Positions 24,101 through 36,100 of a stretch of 64,000 nucleotides of DNA are shown in pieces. The DNA is taken from contig NW_004451665.1 in the NCBI RefSeq assembly GCF_000321225.1, positions 143,922 to 207,921 of the forward strand, read 5' to 3'. The DNA is from Odobenus rosmarus divergens. Lineage: Eukaryota; Chordata; Mammalia; Carnivora; Odobenidae. The notes under the pieces were generated by a model. That model saw nothing but the letters and a program-made list of their open reading frames with translations. It did no database searches and had not been told where the DNA came from. Made by a program: the position numbers and the translations under genes. Position 1 is the stretch's first letter; the number at the start of each line of letters is the position of its first letter.

Positions 24101-27100
24101 GAGTTGAGGAAGAAAGGAGTTCGGGGTAAGTGTCTAGTGTCCAAGTTCTGGCAGGCTTCACTTGGGGGAAGTGGGTCCTGAGTTGGTGTGGAATAAAAAA
24201 TAAATAAAAATGATGATCCACGTGATTCGGTAGGAGTTTTAATTTCATTCTGCTTCTGAATGACTGAAAAACCTTCCAAAACAATTTCCGTGGTTTACAC
24301 CACTTTGATTTATCTCTCTTATTTTTATTATAGCCCAGAGTGATGATGGTAGGACAGAAATGAAGAAAAAATTTCTCCCTACCACACCTTCTTCCCCAAC
24401 TCTGGCCGTAAGAGGCAGTCATCAAATTGGTTCAACCGGATGATAAGCTCACCCTTAGGATGCTTCTGACCATGAGGAACGGTTCATCTTGACACTGTTC
24501 CTCAGGATATGGGCACTGATTAAGTTATTTGGGCAAGTCTTCCACAGTATTATCTTTTACTACTTTAAAAGACCCACTCAAATAGTCTCATTTAAGAAGG
24601 ACTCTAAGGTCTCTGCAAGGAACATCATGGCTCAGAGGAAATGGCATTTTGGAAAAGCACCATTAAGTCTTTAAATAATTAAGAGGCAGTTAGAACAACA
24701 GAGTAGGGACACCAATTCTAGGAAGGTCCCACTACACAAATGGACTGTGTTCTCAACATTTGTTTGCATTTGGTTGTGCGGTGCTCAGACCATGGTTTCC
24801 AGCAGAAACAGTGTTTAATCTACCAGGCTGTTCACAGAGCCGATTTAATGTACGCTGGGACTGAAACACTGTCCTTTGCTAACAAATATGGAATTATTTG
24901 CAATGACAGATTCAGTAAAACAAATGAATTACAGTATAAAGATTGTTTCATATCTTTCCCTAAAAGTTAATATTTCAGATGAAACTAAATTAGTTATTTG
25001 GCAAAGGAGAAATGGCTAGAAATGTGTGGATTCTGAGAAGGCTTTGCAAAATCAATGGCACGGACTCTTTATTGTACATAATTTAAAACTGATAGCTTTT
25101 TGCTTTCCCTGATGAAAGGATAGCATTATTATTATATATACCAGTCATGGTCTTATTTTGTTTGTTTGGCAGAGGGGGGAGGGGACCACACAATTCAAAA
25201 GTAGCTTTTGTTGTGAGATAATTGAGCAAGTTTTAAGAAAAAGAAAAGGGTCAAGATACTGTTCAATATTTGAGTGTGGAGAAGGTTGCCTGAGGTAGAC
25301 TTCTTTGATGTCTGGATGGTAAATAAGAAAAAGGGAGAGAACAGAGAAATGAGGTATGCACCACAGATCTGGGGAGAGAAGGTGGTGCAGACTTCAGGTT
25401 AGACACGTCCCTCTGCACTGGTCACTAGGTGGCGCTGTTCATTTAGGACAGCTCAGGAGGAAAACGTTCCTACCAGCAGGAAGTTTGCAAGTCAGGTGCT
25501 CCTAACTCAGAAGACACCTCAACTTTCTAACAAAGCTCAGCCTTACTGAATCAAACTAGAAATTCCACAGCACCCGCTTCATTTCTCTTTGTCTTCATCG
25601 TAATGAAAAAGTTTCACACGAACATCTAACAAAATGTCTTATCTTTATACACTTAACTTCCTCCACCTGTAAATTCTTTTTTGCAGCTGTAATAAGACTT
25701 TAAAATCCACACATTTCTAGCCATTTCTCCTTTGCCAAATAACTAAATTAGTTTCATCTGAAATACTAACTTTTAGGGAAAGGTATGAAACAATCTTTAT
25801 AGTGTGATTTGTTTGTTTTACTGAATCTGTCATTGCAAATAATTCCATATTTGTTAGCAAAGGACAGTATTTCAGTCCCAGCGTACATTAAATCAGCTCT
25901 GTGATCAGCCTGGTAGGTTTAAAGTCAGTTTCTAGTCCTCTCCAGTGGAAAAATGAACTCAACTCTCCCTTCTGTGTGATACACCTTTGGGTTCAGGGCT
26001 AAGAAAATCCTCCTGTAAGTGCCAAAAATCAGTTGTGCCAAGGCAACTCAGTGACATCACAGGGAAATTCTAGTAAATATAGCATTCAGCCTAACTCCCA
26101 TTTCAAATTTTGGGAAATATTACACTAACTCATAGAAATCATTCTCCAAAGCCACCTATAACAGGGATGCATTCGTGGATGACATCTACATACAGAGGCT
26201 GTTTGGGGCACTTCCTTTGCATATGTACTTAAATCTTTTTAAAGCAGTAACAATGCTGCTCCTCTCAGTGTGTAATGCATTTTCCTGCTTTATCTTCAGT
26301 TTGCCAGAAAGACTCTGGTTAAGTAATTGAACCAATGGACAAAATAATGCCAGCTACAAGATATGTGATATTTGTTTCTAGTGCAATGATTTAGTCTTGT
26401 TTCTCTGTGATTTTCTCGCAAGAAGTAATTCCAGGGCTCACTGTCCTTTCTTGGTGAAGTAAAGTGCGGGAAAGCTTACACGTTGTAGTGAGAAGAGACA
26501 ATCCCACGATTGCCCACTGAAATGGCTGCCCCCCACTTCCTGCATTCCTTACAAATAGATCTGATTCTTTAGCAGCAACAATGCACCAACAGCATTATTT
26601 AAAAAGGTGTCTATAACCACTGAAGCTATTAAACTTACCGGTTTCCCAAACTCCAATTCCGAAAAGAATTTATACCAAGGTTCATTCTTTAAATCTATCT
26701 CTTCTGGGCTTATATCCCGACTCTATAGGGGTTGGTGACAGGGAAATGGAAGAGAGAGAAGGATAACATTACGCAGAGGTTACATAGGAACAGGCCAGTA
26801 GAGATGCAGTGGTTCCCAGGGATATACAGAACTGTATCCAACAGCAGCAATCATCCATTTTACGGACATCAGCAAAAACAAGGAGCTACAACAGGCGGGA
26901 GGGGATGTGTTTAGAAAAGCAGGGAAACGGAGGCAGGGGCAGGGAGTAAATCATCCTCAGCCCTGAGGCAGAAGGCACACGGGCCATGGATGGAGAATTC
27001 TGCACCGCACCGCTGCCCTCCACGACAGATCAGAATATGGGCATATTCCTCAATAACTGTATCAGGGGAGAAGAGAAAGCCCGTATTTCCTCTTTAGGAA

Positions 27101-30100
27101 GAACCGTTAGTGAGGAGCAAATAACCTGGTGAGCACACCAAACATTTAGCCATCTACGCCAGATGAGTAGAGCAAATAATTTTTATTGGCTAGTATAGTT
27201 TTAGTACTTATTTGCAAAGCTGCCTTGAGGGTTTTCCAAATAAATGCAGATACCAACACTTTGTAAAAGGCAATTTGTTAATACTGCATCTTTAATGGCA
27301 CACGAGTAGGTGAGAAATCATGTCCTATACACAGTACAGTGAAAGATGGTGTAAGTAAAGAACAGAGGACACAAGTGCAAAAACATTTTAAACGAGCATC
27401 CATGGGGGAGAAATACAGACAGAATATACTTTGTGCTTTCACAAATAAATGTTAAAGAACTGGGAAAAATAAAGTGAGGGAAAAGCTGAACAAGACAGAC
27501 GACAGAACAGGGGGGAGAAAACTTCTGGGTTACGTTGCAAAAATTAAGTCAGATATCTCAACTTCATGCAACTCTAAGAGGCAGTTCACACAGACTGATC
27601 ATTTGATTCCACGGGGTTTCATATCGAGTCAGATCTTTATAAAGTCTTAACACCTCGCTCTGTGGAATCACATGTGTTTCTGGAAATCATTAGTTGGAAA
27701 ACGAATGCCTGGAAAGCAAATCAGGTTTTCCCTTCAGACACTGGAGATACAAGTTCACAGCAGACAAAAGCATGAGGGGCTCATGACGTCATGAATTTCA
27801 TCTACATAGATACATTTCAAAATACCTTGGCAGTCACTACATGAGAGATACACGGTGATCTTTCCGACAACAATATGAAATAGAAAAGGTATATTTTGCA
27901 CCGAGATTGAAAACAGTATCTAAGAAACACCACTCCCCTCAGGGCAATGACACATGGCAGGTCCTGTGGCCACATTTTCCAAGCCACTGCTTCACGGAGC
28001 AGCTCCTAGGGGGCATGTTTCTCTTCACATTCTGTTCACAGGCCTTTTGCAGTTTGGAGAAATGGCTGTCAACTTTCTTTGCGACCCTGACCAATCCCTT
28101 CTTCTAAAATCCTTCGAAGGGTCTTCACTGTTATTTCTACTTTTGTTTTAAAAGGAGGAAGATGCAGCAGAGAACTTTTCTTTACGTGACATGCATTGAA
28201 TATAAGTTAGCTGGACTCAGAGGGAAATGTCTACTGAAACGGAGTCTGCCCCCTTGCATCCAGATTAAAATCTCCTCCAGCTGTCTTTAGGGACTTAGGG
28301 GCCTGAATCTCGAAGGAGAGGGTGTGCTCCTTCTCACTGGATTCTGAAATGATGTAAAATAATGGATTCCAAAAGGATTTTTAATTTATTCAGTGAACTG
28401 AGGCAGAATAGCTTAAGGACACAACTCTTCAGGAGGGACAGTTCAGGCTCTGGGACGTGCTAGATCCTCATATGATGGGAGTTTCATGAAACCTATTTCA
28501 TGTTTATTATCTTTGAACACTATTTATAACCACTCCCTGGGAATCGGTTACATTTTTGTTGCTGTTGTTTTAAATAAAATGTACCAACTCTTTCAGGAAA
28601 TGGCCTGAATGTCTTAGTACTCAGTCCTGAAAGAATTAGCCCATTTTATTGCCCAAGGTTGCTTGCAGATTGTTCTTACTCTGAAGCCTAACACTGTGCT
28701 GAGAACTGAATCAGGAGGCATGTCAACTGCTTGGGCCCAGAGCAGTTGCCTGGGGAGAAAGTGAAAGAGCTAACACCACACAGCACTAACATCTACATTT
28801 GGTTTTGTCATTTATAACTCAGCTGTAGATCCCATTATGGAATGGACAAATAGGAAACGTCCTTCTAGACGCAGAGCAGGATCTCCATCCTGGCAGGCAG
28901 GGTGGATTCCACAAGGCCAGGCTGAGTTCTCTGCTACCGTGGACTATTTTCCCCAGCTCAGCCAAATCCTTGGAAAAGGCATATGACCTGCCAGAAAAAT
29001 GCCTGATTCTCCTTGAGGATGGTTTTGCTTCTTGGATGGGAGCCAGAGACTAGCTTCAATTTTTAATTAAACAATCTGAATGTGGTACGTTCATGTGCAC
29101 AGCACTTGGTAATGTTCATATAGTTCCCTTATACATTTTACCGCACTTGGTCCTCTCATCCAATACTTCGGTGAGTACGCAATCCTACTCAGTACTCACT
29201 TCAATACTCAGTACTTCAGTAACGTTGGCAGGCCAAGCAATACTTCTATTTTATAGGTGAAAACACTGAGGCTCTGAAAAGTTAAAGGATTTGCCCCAAC
29301 ATAGCTGAAGGCAGTCAGTATTCGAACTCAGATCTTCCAATTCCAAGTCCAGTGCTCTGTCCAGTATGTAACATCCCCTTCTCATAATCCTGAGAAGGAG
29401 GCAGACCCTCTGTGTTGGCAGAGGACCCGGAGCTAAAATAGGGGTAAGAGACAAACTTGAAAAGCCAGGAAGGAACTCAAAGTGACCGTGCACTGGGGAG
29501 AAAGCCCCTTGTTTTACACATCCGAATCTGTATCATGTCTGTAATTACTATTTTAATGTCTGTCCTTCCCAATATATCCCTGTGGGAGCAGCAGGGACCC
29601 CAACCTCTAACCCAGGGCTTGGCACATAAAAGTGATTTTATATCTATCTGTTGAATTGAGCTGAAGTTCTGGAAGGTACTCTGGAGGAACGTAAAAGGGA
29701 TAAAGCCAGAAAAAGGCCATTTCTGACAAAGCAGGGCCTGACCACTGGATCTCTAATCCCGAGGCCGAAGGACAAGATGATGGACTCAGACTATGACGTT
29801 GGGAGACTCAGGAGTTATGAAGAACATCGTCATAGGAGTTTGCCACATGGCTGAAGAGGTTGTAAGGCTGTAAACCTACTGTGGGGGATTCTGAAGGTAG
29901 CACAGGGTTTCCTCTGCCTGTGATGGTTTGGGTTCGCTCCAAGGATGAGACAAGCTCTTTGGCAGCCTTTACAAGTCTACCACCAGCCCTTCCTGCAAAC
30001 AATGGATAGATGTGCCCATGAGGTCGCTGTTTCAGTTGGCAGGCTGAAGCAGACAGGAGTACTTCAAATGGGAAAAACAAAACATTTTTCCCCTCAAAAG

Positions 30101-33100
30101 GAGTTGTGCATTTCTGAGAGCAAATTTAGATTCTGTATCTGTCATTAGTGAGCATACTCATCCACAGTTAAGGACAAGACAAAAGTGTGTGTGTATGCGG
30201 TGGTTGGGGGTGGGAGGTGTCCTCACATTCTGGCAAACTAGATACTGGATGCCAAAAGGCAAGCCACATGGACACATTCCAACTTTTCTGTTCACGTGGC
30301 AAAAACAGCAGGGAAAAAATTTCAAAAAAGAAAGAACTACATCATTTGAGTGTGTGGACACGTGATGGTACATCCCTGGCTTGTTATTCAAGTATCAGGA
30401 ATGTTCCCAAGCACGTGACTGTCGCTCTGGGCACACCTGTGTGTGGAAGGCTAACTTCAGTGCGTATGATCTTCTAACAGGGAGAGAACCCCCAGGGCAG
30501 GGTGGAGTCAGAGGCAAAATTCTCTGCTCCTTTCTGAACTTTTTGCTTAAAATAACTGTGGTGCACAGTAAATGCTAAAGAATGACAACCCTAAAGCATT
30601 TCTGTGAACTGTTGACCTTTCTTCCTAATTAAAATCACTTTCTCCCTTTGTGCTTTTAAAGATGTCACATTTTTATTTTAGTAAAAGTCAAATCAATTAT
30701 TACTTAAAACATGTAAAGCAGAAGATGTGGAGGGAAAATAATTTGAACCTGCATTTCAGAGGCCTACTTAATCTGTTCTCAGTGTGGTAACCGCATTTTA
30801 ATAAAAACCAATCCCCAGCATGATAATTCCATCCTGCTGGGATGGCTGGAGGGCTGCAATATTTGTAGAGCTTTGGAGAATCCCTTTAACCGTGATCTGA
30901 ATTCTGAACCAGTTTTCCTAACGAAGGGTGAATAAAAGGAAGCGTGAGGGGCAGATATGAAACTAATCAGTCTGCAAAAATTCTTTCCCGTTTCACAGAA
31001 GAAGCCGCTTTTCCAGGGTGGTCTTCTATGCCCAGACATGCCATTTCCCCCACTTGCACTTGCTCGGCAATGTGAACATGTGTAGAGAATTAGAAACCAG
31101 ACTGAATATGAAATTTGTCCTCCATAGTGCACTTGTCAGAAAAGGAAGACCTACAAGACATATTCTAACAGCCTGGGTCTTTTCTTCCCAAGTCACAACA
31201 ACATATTATTTAGCTTCTAATGAGGTGCTTGTAACTTCTACAAAATTTATGCATGTTCGAGTAAGAGTCACCTAAAAAAAAAAACCTGACTTTAGTCCAG
31301 TTAGTAGTAAGCCTGATAAATTAACGGTTAGACGTTTTTAAAAAGACAGCAGCAAAATCAATCTTTACATTAGTAGACCATTTTAAATTAGTTCAAATCA
31401 TGCACAAAAAGAACAACAAAGCTCAATATGGCATCTTTCAAAGCAGACTCTCAGGACTCATTTTATAAACACCTGCAGAAATGAAAAGGGTAAAAATACT
31501 TCATTTTTTCATTTGTCTTCGAAACATAGCGAGTCTATCTCAGGGGAGAAAGAATATAATCCAAGCACACAATGCATCCGATTAAAGAACACAGCAGGGG
31601 AGACAAAAGAACTTTAATATACACATTACCATCTTTTCGTTGGTCAGAACAGAAGACTTGCCCGGCTGATAGTCGTAAATGCTTTTGGGCTCTGCACGGT
31701 ATTTCCTTGTATCCACTTTCTTATCTGGGGGCTCCCAGTCGTTTCTGGAGAAAGAAAATCCTATTAGAGCTATGTTCATGAAAATTGGCATCCGACACGG
31801 TCTGACTTTGGGGGACTGCAGTCTAATCAAGGAATTTTTGTATCGGAAGCATAAAATCGGACTCTGTGCAAAGCATTTAGTTGAGCTGGTTTCCTTCTCA
31901 AAGTAACTAGTTACATCTCTGTGTTGGCTTCACAAAAGGCTTGAGGTGTCCCGTGCTCAAAACTGGGCACCAGACGCGCAGAGAACGAGGAGAAGGGTGG
32001 GGAACAGCGGCAGCAAAGCTTGCTTTCCTCTCAGGAGCTCATCATTCCCCAAACATGCCTGTGCTTCCCACTCCTGCTAGCGCAGTGAGAGAGAACGAAG
32101 GTCCTGGAGCCCGTGGTTCCAGTCCCTGCTACAGCACTCGCTAGCCTGGCGAGCTGAGCCAAATACCTCACCCACGGCTACTTTAGTTTCCTCATCTGAA
32201 AAATGGGGATACCGGAGGGATTAAATGAGACAGTGCATGCAAATCACTTAGCAGAGCACCAGGCCCATGGTGTAAGCACTGAATAAATGTGATTTGCGAT
32301 TAATAACCAAGTTCTTCCCTATTCCACACCCTGCCCCAGGAGTCACCCAAATCACAGCCTTAGGTGCAGATACTTAACCTGAGCCAGCAATGGGCTCCAG
32401 AAGTTACGTGAACCCTTGGAAGTTGACAAATTTTTAAGGCATGTACAGTATTGCATTTTGCACTGTGATTATAGTTACTTTTTTCCTGCAAAGCTACAAA
32501 CCTCTTGAAGGCAGGGACAGTGACTTATATATGCTTATATTCCCCCATAGCATCTGGTTCAATCTGCGCACAGAATGTACCCAGCAGATGCTTGATGAAT
32601 GCACTTGAGTGTGTACCCACAAAGACTTAAGGGTATACCCAGCCTTCCTTTCAAATTAATTATCAAAACCCTCAGGCAGATGCCACTTGTGTATGTGTGG
32701 GACGCAGCCACTCATTTGTCTATGAAGATGGAAAAGGTATGGAGGGGTGAAACTGAGTGTGTATTTAGAGGAAAAAAAATAATTTAGTTTGGTCAGAGCC
32801 TTGTTGGGAAGTGGTGAAAGAAGGAGCCTGAGGATGCATGGGACACCAGTCCAGATGGCATAAAAAGTTTGCTCCATCGGGAATAAGAACTCAATCGAGA
32901 AAAGTGGGTCATTCAGCACAGCCATCAGGAGATGATTAACACCATCACTAGGACCACTCCAAGCCTCATCTTTCAATGATACACATTGCATAATTATTAA
33001 TAAGTGTGGCTTTGGGGTACCTGGGTGGGTCAGTCATCTTGATTTTGGCTCAGGTCATGATCTCAGGATCGTTTTTGAGCTCAAGCTCTGCGTTGGGCAC

Positions 33101-36100
33101 TGTGCTCAGCACAGAGTCTGCTTGAGATTCTCTCTCCCTCTGGCCCTCCCCCTGCTCGCTCATGCATGTGTGTGTGCACTCTCTCTCTCAAATAAATAAA
33201 GTCTTTAAAAAAAGTAAGTGTGGCTTCATTTTAAAGTCATATTCTCTGGTATGACCCTTTCAGAATGCACAAAGAGTATGAAAACACATGACAAATTTTA
33301 AACAGTTAAGATTTCTCTTGTGAGAAGGGTAAAGTCATGATCATTATAGCCAACATTTGGGGCGCCTGGGTGGCTCAGGTGTTAAGGTGTGCCTTCGGCT
33401 CAGGTCATGGTCCCAGGGTCCTGGGATCGAGCCCCGCACAGCCTGCACCGGGCTCCCTGCTCAGCGGGAAGCCTGCTTCTCCTTCTCCCACTCCCCCTGC
33501 TTGTGTTCCCTCTCTCGCTGTGTCTCTCTCTGTCAAATAAATAAATAAAATCTTCAAAAAAAAAAGTATAGCTAACGTTCACTAGGCCCATACTGTAAGC
33601 CAGGAACTACTAGAAATGTTATATGCATTATCTCGTTTTATCCTCGCAACATCCCTATGAACGTAAAACGTATCCCCATTTAACAGACGAGGACACTGAG
33701 ACTCAGGATAAGTCACAGGGATTCAAAATTGGGTTTGTGTGACTCTTGCCTCTAAGGCTGCCTGACCAGCAGAGGGAGTGCACTTCAGCGGGAGCTTGGG
33801 GATGAGAGCCCTGACTCTCAGAGCTGATTGTGGGTGAGGGAGCACTTACCTTTCTGGGCTTGATTTTAGTGAGGAAGAGCGGGCTGGGAGGGGAAGTGTG
33901 GCCGACCTCTTAACCACCTTCTCACCGTCGATGTAGCTCATCTCACTTTTTGAGCGAGGCACAGAAAGGGGAGATTTTGCTGGAGAAGAAAAGTGGGCAC
34001 AAAAGACTTGCAAACGCTGAGGAAAACCAAAAACAGGAAGATGTCTTCCCTCATCCACCACCCTCTGTTCCTCCCCGGCAAGCAGAAAATTCTACATCAC
34101 TTACTGTCTTCAGAAAAGGAGTACCGAGGTGAGTACAGATCTGAATCATCATCTAGTGAACAAAACAAAACGTAATCAGGGGCAATCCGGCTGAGGTAAG
34201 AGAACCAAGTGACATGTCCCCCCACTTGCACCGTCCTGTACCGGCGTCCAGCCACACTGGGAGCCTGACACACAGAGGAGGGGCCCAGTGCCGAAAGCTA
34301 CACCACCGCAGACCCCATCTGAGAGCCCACCCAACCAAACAGGATCTGCCGACCTGCAGTCTGGAAGGTCCACTCATGACACCGGGGGGGCTGACTGCCA
34401 CCTGACACCAAGGAAGCATGGGGACAAATAGACAAAGATCCTCCTCAAGACAATTTCCACAAGCAAAGCGAGAACACAGGGTCCCCAGCCTGGGCTGGAA
34501 ACAGGCAGAGAGAGGTCCCTGAATGCTCACGCTGACAGTCTCTGGTCTAGCCTGCTGAGTCCCCCATAGTCCGCCAGGCCCATTACTGGATGGGTGGGGG
34601 AAGGCCCAAAGATGCGGTTTCAGCTGCCCACCGTGGTTGTGACCTGTTTTATACGCTGCAGTTCCATACACAATACCCTTCATCAAAGAGGAGCTGCGGC
34701 TAAGGAAACAGGCTGAGAAGACCCTCCTAGTCTCTTGCTTTGATTCCACCTCAACCTAGTTGCTTGAGTAGCTTGCTTTCCTCGAGACACAGCACAAGCT
34801 GACAGGTCTGCTCTGCAAAGGTACTGCCTGGGCTCAGTGTCTAAACGGTGACTCTGGAACCAACCAAGTCCCCTGGTTTTGTGGGCTTGCTCTGCAAGGG
34901 CAAGGTACACGTCCCACAACAGAGAACCCTGGGACACGGACACTTGCAGAACCGAGATGAGAGCTGAGCCCCTTGTGGAAGTAGCTGCCCTGAACTCAAA
35001 ACGAGAGCACATGGACATTTACTGAAACGGATTTTTAAATTGGAACTGTCCTGAAAATGCAGGATATTTAGTCACTACGCCCGTGATAATCCCCCCCAAA
35101 GCATTTCTCCAACAAGAGTCAGGCTGCATCAATCAGCCTGTCCCGTTTTCTAGTATCTTGCCAACCCGAATTCAGAATTCTTGAGGATGAAATGAAGACC
35201 CAACTCCTTCCCTTAAAATTGGTACCAGCTTTAACAAAAAACATGAAGAAACCTGCAATCACAAGCCAAAGACTCCAATGTCACATGCTGACTAAGTGTT
35301 AATCAAGTCCTGTCTCTCTGCAAATCATTCTAAGTTTCAGAGCAAGAAAGGCTGGGATATTCTGTGAAGTATAAATGAAACTAACACTGCTATTATTTTG
35401 AGTATTATTCAAAGACGGCTTCTCTGGCAGCCCCCTCCCTTTTTAAAATATTTTATTATTTGACTGAGAGCACAAGCAGGGGGAGCGGCAGAGGAAGAGG
35501 GAGCAGACTCCCGGCTGAGCAGAGAGCCCGATGCGGGACTTGATCCCAGGACCTTGGGATCATGACCTGTGCCGCTCAACAGACTGAGCCACCCAGATGC
35601 CTTCTGGCGGCCCTTCTTAGTCCCTCCTCTCCTCTCCCTATTTTTATCTGTTCCAGGTCTCCCTCCAACCCAAACAAATAAAGGAAAGGTATCAGGTACC
35701 AAGTTACCTTTCCCTCCCTCCCTCCTTCCGCTTCAAGGATAAGATCTAGTCGATATCAAAGTTGAACAAGACTTGCCCTGCTATACATGCAATGTGCAAG
35801 GTGATTTACGTTAACTTCTGAAAATAGGGCAGAAGAGGTAAAATGTATTTTTGTCGTGCCTATTTTTGTTTTTTTAATAGAACTTCTGATTATTCTGCTG
35901 AAAATGCCATGATGTCAAAGAAAACTAAAAATCAGCTCTGACTGCAGAGATTTGACTGGAAAAACGGTGGCTGCCAAATGAGAAATTAGCTTACTTAGGA
36001 ACCAATGTATGTAGTGCTTAAAATCCAGCCTAGCATTTTAGCTCAAAACCCTGTATCTCTGAATCATGGAATGACAGCCTATCCGTAGATAGTAAGGTCA

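Larger units (their letters stand above)
22574..26638 (-). other. SORBS1: SORBS1 intron, 4.1 kb, containing a large inverted repeat
   Basis: Contains a short L1-like fragment (22918-22962), a 34-bp tandem duplication (23674-23741), two 213-bp inverted arms (24820-25032 and 25704-25916) and a CTCF-like site in the spacer (25422-25437). No SINE. Stretches 22963-23673, 23742-24819 and 25917-26638 show nothing else that I recognise. Confidence 0.7.
26723..31629 (-). other. SORBS1: SORBS1 intron, 4.9 kb, largely unique sequence
   Basis: Contains a MIR remnant (29090-29370) and an L2 3' end (29560-29660). A perfect 14-bp palindrome containing a full CRE lies at 27781-27794, and a MEF2-type CTATTTATAA box at about 28521-28530. 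No carnivore SINE in nearly 5 kb. Stretches 26723-27780, 27795-29080 and 29670-31629 show no identifiable element. Confidence 0.65.
31745..33849 (-). other. SORBS1: SORBS1 intron, 2.1 kb
   Basis: Contains MIR remnants (32085-32300, and another split by a SINE at 33340-33770), an L2 3' end (32490-32605) and two carnivore SINEs (33014-33214 and 33359-33566). The remaining short spaces hold nothing identifiable. Confidence 0.75.

Noticed and set aside
33768..33783. CCAGCAGAGGGAGTG as a CTCF site
   Set aside because: Lacks the GGC of the core, and lies at the edge of a MIR.
34153..34749. 198-codon open frame on the minus strand, adjoining a real exon
   Set aside because: It begins at the acceptor side of the exon at 34105-34152 and is intron sequence in another frame; Cys-rich and unrelated to SORBS1.
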